This document shows positions 7,370 to 14,302 of a stretch of DNA of 28,783 nucleotides, in pieces (position 1 is the stretch's first letter; the number at the start of each line of letters is the position of its first letter). Under the pieces are notes generated by a model, which was not told the DNA's origin, ran no database searches, and saw only the letters and a program-made list of their open reading frames with translations. The position numbers and the translations under genes were made by a program. The stretch is from JAEYZM01 sp943372195 (GTDB taxonomy: Bacteria > Bacteroidota > Bacteroidia > Sphingobacteriales > Sphingobacteriaceae): contig CALRXS010000021.1 in assembly GCA_943372195.1 (NCBI GenBank), positions 1 through 28,783 on the forward strand, in the 5' to 3' direction.

Positions 7370-8788
7370 TTACCTCAGCACTAATAGCACGGCGTTTTCC
7401 ACGTGTTCTGTCTGCGGAAACATATCTACCGGTTGCACTTTTACCACTTTGTATTTCTCATCTAATATTCCTAAATCTCTTGCTTGTGTTGCTGCATTAC
7501 AGCTTACATAAACAATTCGCTTTGCTGCAATTTTTAATAATTGTTTGCAAACATCTTCATGCATACCTGCACGTGGGGGGTCGGTGATAATAATATCAGG
7601 TGAACCATGCTCTGCAATGAAATTATCGTTTAACAAGTCTTTCATATCTCCAGCAAAGAATATTGTGTTGTCGATAGAGTTAATAGTTGAATTCAACTTT
7701 GCATCTATAATAGCATCTTCAACATATTCTATACCGACTACTTTTTTAGCAGAACGAGCTATATAATTTGCAATGGTCCCTGTACCTGTATATAAATCGT
7801 ACACCAATTCATCACCTTTTAATTCGCATAATTCAGCGGCAATTTTATATAATAATTCTGCCTGCGCCGAATTCGTTTGATAAAATGATTTTGCAGAAAT
7901 TCTGAATTTAATTTCTTCCCCATTCAGATCTTTCATCAACTCATGTATATAGGCATTACCTGAATAAGTGATGATTTCTTGATCGTAAATAGTGTCATTT
8001 TTCTTAGTATTTACTAAGTATTGTAAGGATGTGATAAATGAGAAAGTCTCCTTTAAATATTGCATCATTGCATTTATTTTTTCTGAATCGTTTTCAGCAA
8101 ATGCTACAACAACCATCCACTCATTTATACTAGTATTACGTATAATTAAATTTCTTAATAATCCGACGTGATTGCGAATATCATAAAACGTGTACTCATT
8201 TTTTAATGCAAACTCTCTTACTGCATTTCTAATGTCATTAGCACGAGTATCTTGTAAATGACATTTTTGTATGTCTAAAATTTTATCAAACTTTTTCGGA
8301 ATATGAAATCCCAATGCATTCATCTCTAACTTCTCTTCCGTTTTAATTTCCTCAATCGTTAACCAACGTTTATTAGAGAAGGTGTACTCCATCTTATTTC
8401 TGTAATAATCTGTAGCAACTGATCCTTTTATATATTCTATTTCTGGTAAGTCAATTTTACACAAACGAGTGAGTGCATCTACTACCGCTTTTTGCTTGTA
8501 TTCTAACTGATGGGTATATGACATATTTTGCCATTTGCAGCCTCCGCATACTCCAAAATGTTCACAAAATGGTTCAGTTCTTTTATTTGAGAATTGTACA
8601 AATTTTGATACCCTAGCTTCTGCTAAGTTTTTTTTCTGTTTGTAAATTTCGATGTCTACGATATCTCCAGGTACAACTTTCTCAACAAATATTACTAATT
8701 CATCCACTTTTGCAATCCCTTTACCTTCGTTTGCTATATCTATAATCTCAACATTCTCAACGATGGTATGCTCTTTGTTCTTTTTCAT
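7370..8788 (-). CDS. rlmD: 23S rRNA (uracil-5-)-methyltransferase RlmD
   Basis: A SAM-dependent enzyme of the RumA/TrmA family that makes 5-methyluridine in 23S rRNA (U1939 in E. coli). The 472 residues hold an N-terminal TRAM domain (about 8-65) and the 4Fe-4S ligands C75, C81 and C84 (CEHFGVCGGCKWQ) plus C176 (DIQKCHLQ). The Rossmann-fold methyltransferase domain has YDLYTGTGTIA, DPPRAG and the nucleophile C430 in VYVSCNAATQARD. The terminal TEHVE carries the general base. All catalytic parts are present. Other RumA paralogues methylate different uridines, so the exact target base is inferred. It is divergent from the first T9SS protein by 42 bases. Confidence 0.9.
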   Translation of the reverse strand: MKKNKEHTIVENVEIIDIANEGKGIAKVDELVIFVEKVVPGDIVDIEIYKQKKNLAEARVSKFVQFSNKRTEPFCEHFGVCGGCKWQNMSYTHQLEYKQKAVVDALTRLCKIDLPEIEYIKGSVATDYYRNKMEYTFSNKRWLTIEEIKTEEKLEMNALGFHIPKKFDKILDIQKCHLQDTRANDIRNAVREFALKNEYTFYDIRNHVGLLRNLIIRNTSINEWMVVVAFAENDSEKINAMMQYLKETFSFITSLQYLVNTKKNDTIYDQEIITYSGNAYIHELMKDLNGEEIKFRISAKSFYQTNSAQAELLYKIAAELCELKGDELVYDLYTGTGTIANYIARSAKKVVGIEYVEDAIIDAKLNSTINSIDNTIFFAGDMKDLLNDNFIAEHGSPDIIITDPPRAGMHEDVCKQLLKIAAKRIVYVSCNAATQARDLGILDEKYKVVKVQPVDMFPQTEHVENAVLLVLR

Positions 8789-8798
8789 AATTATGTTT

Positions 8799-8806
8799 CA
8801 AAGGTA
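8799..8806 (-). promoter_or_regulatory. Probable -7 element for rlmD
   Basis: On the minus strand TACCTTTG matches TAnnTTTG and lies 10 bases before the rlmD ATG (8788), implying a very short leader. The -33 region around 8826-8829 is only a weak match. Confidence 0.4.
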
Positions 8807-8830
8807 AGTTTAATATGTTAATTTTAAAGA

Positions 8831-10330
8831 ATGTACAAGGCTAAACTAGCGCTATTTTCGGTTCTCTTTATCTGTATCGTATTTACTTCTAAGGCTACCC
8901 ATATTATTGGTGGTAGCTTTTCTATGAAATACATTTCAGCAGGGCGATATGTTATTAGCCTCGATTATTATAGAGATTGCAAGCCTGGTTCTGTTGACTT
9001 CCCCCCGGGTAGTTTAAGAATTGGCATTTATGATAAAGCAAAAGATAGCTTAATTCAAACAGCAGATCTTCGAATTATTAAAACTGAAGATGTAGATTTT
9101 ATCAATGGCGACTGTATCACATTACCTACTAATTGTGTACAGAAAAGACTGTATTCTGATACCGTATTACTAAGCGCAAACGAATACAGAGCAGAGCAAG
9201 GATATTATATCAGCTACGAACAATGTTGTAGAAATGGTGGCATTAAAAATATCATGAATCCGCAAACAAGTGGAATCGCTTTTTACATGGAGTTCCCTGC
9301 CATTCGACTCGCTAACGCATCCGAATTTATTAATAGCAGTCCGCATAATGAAAACCCCCAAAATGTTTTTTTATGTAATACAGAGTTTTTCTCGGTTGAC
9401 TACCAATTTATCGATGAAGATGGTGATTCATTAGCATACAAAATGATCGAACCATTAAAAGGGAATACTGATAATAATAATAATAATGCAACGGGTATAC
9501 AATTCGTACAACCCGGACCTTACCCATCAATCGATTGGTCGGCTGGTTATTCTATTTCAAATATTTTAGATGGCAGTCCGGATGTGAATATTGATGCGAA
9601 AAGCGGACTATTAACAGTTGTACCCACACAAATCGGATTGTATTCATTAGCCTTTGTAGTTGAAGAGTATCGAAATGGAATTAAGATAGGGGAGATTCGA
9701 AATGAACTACAATATTATGTAAGTATTTGTCCGGTTAGATCAGCACCCGAAATTACATGGTTAAATTCTGAACAAGATTTTATTGAATCTAATAAAGAAA
9801 CTTGTTTGAATTTCATTGCACGTGATATTGATCTCGATACTTTATCTGCCTTTATTACGAATGTGAGTGATCAATTATTGAGCAAATACACTATTGCAAT
9901 TGACACTGTAAATGAGGGCTTGAATATTCAAGTTTGTTTTGATGTTAAATGTAATTTTATTGAATATGAAAACTTGGGCTTCGATCTGCTAGTTAGTGAT
10001 AACTCTTGCCCATTACCTAAGCTCGATACCCTAAATTTAATTTTAAAGTTGAACGGACTAAAAGAAGGAGACCCTTTCAAAAGTATACCCAATGTGTTTA
10101 GTCCGAACGCCGACGGCAAAAATGATTTTTTCTACATTAAAGGTGAATTACCGAACGAATGCATTGAAGATTTCTATATTAAAATATATAATCGCTGGGG
10201 GAAGCTGATTTATGAGACTGCTGATTTTTCATTTAAATGGATAGGGGATGACCATGATCCAGGTGTCTATTTCTATGTAGTAAAAATAAATAACAAGGAA
10301 GCTACCGGAAATTTAATGTTACTACATTAA
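8831..10330 (+). CDS. Secreted T9SS type B sorting-domain protein (499 aa)
   Basis: An exported surface or extracellular protein of unknown role. A signal peptide (MYKAKLALFSVLFICIVFTSKA) ends near residue 22 and is followed by HIIGG. An N-terminal region of about 290 residues is cysteine-containing (YRDC, YYISYEQCCRNGGIKNI, IRNELQYYVSICPVR). One beta-sandwich-like repeat follows (about 315-405: CLNFIARDIDLDT, QVCFDVKC, DNSCPLPKLDT). The C-terminal gliding-motility-associated (type B) sorting domain shows IPNVFSPNADGKNDFF, IYNRWGKLIYET and DPGVYFYVVKI. It is a shorter paralogue of the next gene, which begins 18 bases downstream. Confidence 0.88.
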   Translation: MYKAKLALFSVLFICIVFTSKATHIIGGSFSMKYISAGRYVISLDYYRDCKPGSVDFPPGSLRIGIYDKAKDSLIQTADLRIIKTEDVDFINGDCITLPTNCVQKRLYSDTVLLSANEYRAEQGYYISYEQCCRNGGIKNIMNPQTSGIAFYMEFPAIRLANASEFINSSPHNENPQNVFLCNTEFFSVDYQFIDEDGDSLAYKMIEPLKGNTDNNNNNATGIQFVQPGPYPSIDWSAGYSISNILDGSPDVNIDAKSGLLTVVPTQIGLYSLAFVVEEYRNGIKIGEIRNELQYYVSICPVRSAPEITWLNSEQDFIESNKETCLNFIARDIDLDTLSAFITNVSDQLLSKYTIAIDTVNEGLNIQVCFDVKCNFIEYENLGFDLLVSDNSCPLPKLDTLNLILKLNGLKEGDPFKSIPNVFSPNADGKNDFFYIKGELPNECIEDFYIKIYNRWGKLIYETADFSFKWIGDDHDPGVYFYVVKINNKEATGNLMLLH

Positions 10331-10335
10331 ATTAT

Positions 10336-10343
10336 TATATTTG
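10336..10343 (+). promoter_or_regulatory. Possible -7 element close to a start codon
   Basis: TATATTTG matches TAnnTTTG exactly, and TTTA at 10312-10315 lies 20 bases upstream. The ATG is only 5 bases further on, so a transcript from here would be leaderless or nearly so. A chance match in AT-rich DNA is plausible. Confidence 0.25.
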
Positions 10344-10348
10344 ATGAT

Positions 10349-12886
10349 ATGCGTTTAAAAACCAGCAGAATATTTATATTAATTCTTACTCTTTTGAGTT
10401 CATTTGAACTCTATGCTGCGCATATTGTCGGAGGTGACTTTAGCTACCGTCATATTTCTGGTGATACCTATGAAATAAAAATGAAAATGTACCGCGATTG
10501 CGGTGGAGGTGGTGCTGGCTTCGAACAATTCTTATCTGTAAATATCTTTGATAAAGAAACTAATCTACAGATTAAATCAATTACCATGCCTCGTACTAGT
10601 ATCTATAGAATCAGATTTAATACTGGTTGTACAAGTCCCGAGTTAAGATGCGTTGAAGCAGGTATATTCGTTGGACAATTCACAATGCCTAAAGCTAATT
10701 TTAATAATAACTCTGGCTATTATGTTTCATGGGAAAGATGTTGTAGAAATAATATCATTAAAAATATTGTTGACCCAGGTGGAACTCCAATGGCTTTCTA
10801 TATGGAGCTAGCCTCACCATATCCTGCAAATGGTGATTTCAGAGCGAATAGCTCACCTGAATTCAGAAGAGATCCTCTAAATTATTTATGTGTTGGCGAA
10901 GCTTTTAAATATGATTTCAAAGCTTATGATGAAGATGGTGATGAATTAAGAATTTCGAAAATTGAACCATTAGCTGGTGGTGCAACTTCTCCGATTAATG
11001 TCGGACCTGAATCTAATTCAGCACCATTTGATAATACAATTTGGAATACTGGTTATAGCTTGACTAATTTAATGGATGGCAACCCCGATATTGTAACTGA
11101 TAATGATACTGCAAGTATTTACATTGTACCCCAATCCATTGGTGTATATGTAATTGCGATTCTTTGTGAAGAATACAGAAACGGTGTTAAACTCGGTGAA
11201 ATTCGAAGAGAACTTCAATTAGAAGTATTGAATTGCCCCGTTCGTTTTAAACCTATTGCAACGACTAGTTTAGGCCCTACTAATACAGTCGATATTGTCA
11301 TCGGTCAGCAAACTTGTTTTGACATTTTAGGCTCTGATGGCAATCCGCTCGAATTATTAAAAGTAAGAATTGATACCATCGGTTTATATAAACTATTTGC
11401 CTCTGGTGAAGCTACTTTAAATCCTTCGGATGTTACGGGTACTCAAAATATTAGTACTAAATTTTGTTGGACACCCCAATGTCCTTTAGACTCCACTGCA
11501 GGTAAATTCTTAGACTTTATTATCTACGATAACTCTTGTCCCTTTACTCAAGATGATACCGTACGTGTGAATTTTAATTTTATAAATGCACCTAACGAAG
11601 TGCCAACGATTTTCACCAATTTACCCAACCAAGTATTAAATATTAGAACTGGTGAAACCAAATGTTTCTTTGTTCAAGGTAGTGACGGAAACATAAATGA
11701 TCAGATCACTATCTTGCCAATCATAGATCAAGTAGATATTTTTAATTTAGGAGCAACACTTACACCACCTGTGATTGCTGGTTCTGCAAATATAGTTGGT
11801 GAAGTATGCTGGACACCCCAATGCGGATTAAATATAGATACTCCATTTGTTTTGAAGTTTGAAATATTTGATAATGCATGTCCGTTTCAAGCTCAAGATA
11901 CTTTAGAAATTACCGTAAATCTTTTACCTATCATCAATGCAAAGCCTACGCTAATACCTGAAGGCACAAGTGTTAATAATGATAATACAGTAAACGTAGT
12001 ATTGAATCAATCAAATTGTTTCTTCGTATTTGGTGAAGATCTAGATGTTGATGATGTTGATGTTAGTTTTCAAAATGTAAATTATGATTTCTTAGCTAAC
12101 GGTGCTGAATGGAAAAAGATTGATGATCAAACTAATTCAGAGAGATTCCAATTCTGCTGGACACCCACATGTGATAATTTTTACGGAGAAGATTCTTTGT
12201 TCGTAGATTTCTTTGTTCGTGATAATAAATGTGAAAACGAAAAATTAGATACGCTTAGAATTTTATTCAAATTACAATTACCTAAAAATGATATTCCAGC
12301 AATCTTAAAACCTGATTCTATTTTATATAATTTAAATGCAGGTTATTCTAGATTAATACCTGTATCAGCTAGCGATGCAGATGCTGAGGACTTAATGATA
12401 TTAAGTGCTGAGCCTTTGTATTCATCTGATATTCCATTGCAAATTAATATGCAAACAATATCAGGAAGTAGTTTACTAAGTACTGAAATGTATGTGCATG
12501 CAGATTGCGGGTTAGAGTCTAATACTGATTTCCCTGTAAGAATAAAATTATTAAGTAATAAGTACTGCAACGAGAACGATACTATCGAACAAGTAATTAA
12601 TTTCAGAGTTGCACCCCTTCTAGATTTAGGTCCAGCTATGGTACCCAACGCCTTCTCACCAAACGGCGATGGTATCAACGATTTATTCAAAATTAATTTA
12701 GCAGCCCGTACTATTTGTCCAGATGAATTCGAATTAAAAATCTACGATCGCTGGGGTCAAATACTATTTGAAACCATCGATCCTGAATTTGCATGGACAG
12801 GCGAGGGTCAATTCCCTGGGGCATACGTTTACTATCTTCGCATTGGAGAGACCAAGCAAACTGGGTTTATCGCATTAGTAAAATAA
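10349..12886 (+). CDS. Secreted T9SS type B sorting-domain protein with CWTP repeats (845 aa)
   Basis: An exported paralogue of the upstream gene; role unknown, probably surface or gliding/adhesion related. A signal peptide ends near residue 24 (FELYAAHIVGGDFS). The N-terminal region matches its neighbour (YRDCGGG, YYVSWERCCRNNIIKNI, IRRELQLEVLNCPVRF). Then come repeats of about 117 residues, each with a cysteine strand, a CWTPxC motif and a DNxC...DT end. The paired cysteines are C323/C373, C439/C487 and C557/C603. A fourth, degenerate copy has DCGL near C720 and YCNENDT. The type B sorting domain ends the protein (VPNAFSPNGDGINDLF, IYDRWGQILFET, FPGAYVYYLRI). The neighbour has one such repeat, so copy number differs. 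Confidence 0.88.
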   Translation: MRLKTSRIFILILTLLSSFELYAAHIVGGDFSYRHISGDTYEIKMKMYRDCGGGGAGFEQFLSVNIFDKETNLQIKSITMPRTSIYRIRFNTGCTSPELRCVEAGIFVGQFTMPKANFNNNSGYYVSWERCCRNNIIKNIVDPGGTPMAFYMELASPYPANGDFRANSSPEFRRDPLNYLCVGEAFKYDFKAYDEDGDELRISKIEPLAGGATSPINVGPESNSAPFDNTIWNTGYSLTNLMDGNPDIVTDNDTASIYIVPQSIGVYVIAILCEEYRNGVKLGEIRRELQLEVLNCPVRFKPIATTSLGPTNTVDIVIGQQTCFDILGSDGNPLELLKVRIDTIGLYKLFASGEATLNPSDVTGTQNISTKFCWTPQCPLDSTAGKFLDFIIYDNSCPFTQDDTVRVNFNFINAPNEVPTIFTNLPNQVLNIRTGETKCFFVQGSDGNINDQITILPIIDQVDIFNLGATLTPPVIAGSANIVGEVCWTPQCGLNIDTPFVLKFEIFDNACPFQAQDTLEITVNLLPIINAKPTLIPEGTSVNNDNTVNVVLNQSNCFFVFGEDLDVDDVDVSFQNVNYDFLANGAEWKKIDDQTNSERFQFCWTPTCDNFYGEDSLFVDFFVRDNKCENEKLDTLRILFKLQLPKNDIPAILKPDSILYNLNAGYSRLIPVSASDADAEDLMILSAEPLYSSDIPLQINMQTISGSSLLSTEMYVHADCGLESNTDFPVRIKLLSNKYCNENDTIEQVINFRVAPLLDLGPAMVPNAFSPNGDGINDLFKINLAARTICPDEFELKIYDRWGQILFETIDPEFAWTGEGQFPGAYVYYLRIGETKQTGFIALVK

Positions 12887-12891
12887 TACTA

Positions 12892-13002
12892 CTACCATCC
12901 GAATAAACGTAATATCATACGTAACCAAGACATTGATTTTTCATCACCAAAGTCGAACTCACGGCTGATACTCTCTGAAAACTGTAAAAGCTCTTTTCTC
13001 AT
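12892..13002 (-). CDS. Candidate small protein, 36 residues
   Basis: An open frame from ATG 13002-13000 to TAG 12894-12892, too short for usual gene callers. It begins MRKELLQFSESISREF, has an acidic centre (DFGDEKS) and ends in a hydrophobic, basic, Trp-rich stretch (SWLRMILRLFGW) that could form a short amphipathic helix. It is supported by a strong Bacteroidota promoter at 13022-13053, 19 bases upstream of the ATG. It ends 5 bases from the stop of the convergent 845-residue gene. The family is unknown to me and no function is claimed; it might be a membrane-associated peptide. Confidence 0.5.
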   Translation of the reverse strand: MRKELLQFSESISREFDFGDEKSMSWLRMILRLFGW

Positions 13003-13021
13003 TTTTTTATAGGTATATGGG

Positions 13022-13053
13022 CAAATATAACTATAATTATACTAAAAACCAAA
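13022..13053 (-). promoter_or_regulatory. Near-consensus Bacteroidota promoter for the 36-residue gene
   Basis: On the minus strand TTTG (13050-13053) and TATATTTG (13022-13029) are separated by 20 bases, matching both consensus elements. The predicted transcript start near 13017 leaves a leader of about 15 bases before the ATG at 13002. Confidence 0.65.
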
Positions 13054-13057
13054 TTGG

Positions 13058-13085
13058 TATTCAGTAGTCAGTATTCCGTATTCCG
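13058..13085. repeat. TATTCAG/TATTCCG heptad block (left)
   Basis: Four in-register heptads: TATTCAG, TAGTCAG, TATTCCG, TATTCCG, followed by GAT. Together with 13283-13303 it forms an inverted pair. Confidence 0.65.
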
Positions 13086-13133
13086 ATGCCTAATCTTAAT
13101 ACTACGTCACGTTTATTTGAATAGCACACGTAC

Positions 13134-13152
13134 GGGTCGATTACATCGACCC
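13134..13152. other. Hairpin 1
   Basis: GGGTCGAT pairs perfectly with ATCGACCC across a TAC loop. After an internal loop it can extend with CGTA (13129-13132) and TACG (13157-13160). Confidence 0.7.
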
Positions 13153-13217
13153 TCCATACGAACTATTTGGTAGATTAAATTATTGTTGTAAATAAATTAA
13201 GTCGCAATTATCTAGGC

Positions 13218-13236
13218 GGGGCGATGGAATCGCCCC
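13218..13236. other. Hairpin 2, covarying with hairpin 1
   Basis: GGGGCGAT pairs perfectly with ATCGCCCC across a GGA loop. Compared with hairpin 1, only the fourth pair differs, T-A becoming G-C on both arms. An outer TAG (13213-13215) can pair with CTA (13237-13239). Confidence 0.7.
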
Positions 13237-13282
13237 CTACAGGTGCAAAACATCATCGTGTCTAAATACAAAAATCGAGAAT

Positions 13283-13303
13283 CGGAATACTGAATACGGA
13301 ATA
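13283..13303. repeat. Inverted TATTCCG heptad block (right)
   Basis: On the minus strand the units are TATTCCG, TATTCAG, TATTCCG. The block begins 5 bases after the tetR stop and is the inverse of 13058-13085. Confidence 0.65.
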
Positions 13304-13308
13304 CGAAT

Positions 13309-13878
13309 TTATAGTACCGCTTTAACCAAGTACGGCAATATCTCCCTCTCAAACGATATGAAATTCTTTCTTACATCACTTACCGTGACAGAGGTGAAAG
13401 CAAATGAGAATGTGATGGCTTTACTAGATTTCATTAAGAATTCTACTTTCTCGCGTGGTATATTTTTGAAATCTTCTTGACTGATGAAAGTATTAACTAA
13501 TAATACTTCGAGTTCATTTGATAAGTTTTTCAAGAATTCTTGAGAGTTTACATTTTCTCTGATAAAATCCCAACCAATGAATTCTGAACAAACAGTATAT
13601 GATAAGCGACTTGTTTTTAAAATCAGCGCTTTCATTTTTTCTTCTTTGGAAATATTCGGATGTAATTTCTGAACTAAATCATTAATTGCATAGCTAAGAT
13701 GGTCCATCAATATTTCGTTTAGTATAACTTCTTTACTCTCGAAGTACTTGTAAATAGTGGCTTTAGCAACTCTTGATTTACGCGCAATTTCGTTAACACT
13801 TGTTTTGTGATAACCGAATTTTCTAAATAAATCTTTAGAAGCTTCTTTTATTGATTGCTGAATTTTAGTTGCATCCAT
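13309..13878 (-). CDS. TetR/AcrR family transcriptional regulator
   Basis: A 189-residue one-component regulator. The N-terminal helix-turn-helix is clear: KDLFRKFGYHKTSVNEIARK, then SRVAKATIYKYFESKEVILN (about residues 16-58). The C-terminal ligand and dimerisation domain is all-helical and not diagnostic. It is the last gene of the pheS - lipoprotein - tetR run; its ATG lies one base after the lipoprotein stop, indicating cotranscription. The effector and targets cannot be read from the sequence. No obvious operator palindrome lies within the run. The 3' flank contains an inverted heptad block and two hairpins. Confidence 0.9.
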   Translation of the reverse strand: MDATKIQQSIKEASKDLFRKFGYHKTSVNEIARKSRVAKATIYKYFESKEVILNEILMDHLSYAINDLVQKLHPNISKEEKMKALILKTSRLSYTVCSEFIGWDFIRENVNSQEFLKNLSNELEVLLVNTFISQEDFKNIPREKVEFLMKSSKAITFSFAFTSVTVSDVRKNFISFEREILPYLVKAVL

Positions 13879-13879
13879 A

Positions 13880-14302
13880 TTAATTATAGATTAATAAATT
13901 TCTTCCTTGTAAACTGGTACGATAAGCTCTGAGTGCAGCGTTTGCGGGGCCTACAGTAGGTGACCCGTCATACAATTGATATCTCGATCCACAGCATTGA
14001 CAACCTACAAAACTAATAGATGAATCAAGGCTTACAAAGGCACATGAATCAGTAGTTTGATAAGAGCAAGCACGATCAAAAGCATTGTATTCAGTTACGC
14101 CTTTTCTATAAATGATGATACCACGAATGCCACCATCAATATAGGCTGTACCTCCAACTGCATTTAAATTATTGAATGCAGGGTCATCTAAACTTAAATT
14201 AATATTTACTGGCACACTAGGTATAGGGCTCTCTTGATCTTTCGAACAAGAGCACCAAAATACACTTATGCTTAAAAGTAATATACCAATTAAATATTTC
14301 AA
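13880..14302 (-). CDS. Lipoprotein with degenerate Rieske-like domain
   Basis: A 140-residue exported protein. The signal sequence ends in a lipobox region WCSCS (C17 or C19), so it is probably membrane-anchored outside the cytoplasm. The rest follows the plan of a Rieske fold (GIRGIIIYRKG, YNAFDRACSY, CQCCGSRYQLYDGSPTVGPA, LRAYRT). However, the usual CxH and CxxH cluster ligands are not seen. In their place are C79-S80-Y81 and C101-x-C103-C104, with a further C87. It may bind no [2Fe-2S] cluster, or one with all-cysteine ligands, or use disulfides. It overlaps the pheS stop by 4 bases (ATGA) and is 1 base from tetR, so all three appear to be one operon. Confidence 0.8.
   Translation of the reverse strand: MKYLIGILLLSISVFWCSCSKDQESPIPSVPVNINLSLDDPAFNNLNAVGGTAYIDGGIRGIIIYRKGVTEYNAFDRACSYQTTDSCAFVSLDSSISFVGCQCCGSRYQLYDGSPTVGPANAALRAYRTSLQGRNLLIYN

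Larger units (their letters stand above)
13003..13308. other. Gene-free, structured spacer
   Basis: I see no protein-coding frame here. The stretch holds the small-gene promoter (13022-13053), a heptad block (13058-13085), two strong hairpins (13134-13152 and 13218-13236) inside a possible closing stem (13122-13130 with 13257-13264), and an inverted heptad block (13283-13303) next to the tetR stop. The two heptad blocks point towards each other like terminal inverted repeats. Confidence 0.6.

Noticed and set aside
12343..12690. 115-residue minus-strand open frame
   Set aside because: It lies wholly inside the 845-residue secreted protein, whose repeats and sorting domain prove the plus-strand frame; its translation shows no domain features.
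13880..14302. Functional canonical Rieske [2Fe-2S] protein
   Set aside because: The two histidine ligands are not present, so a standard Rieske cluster is not supported.
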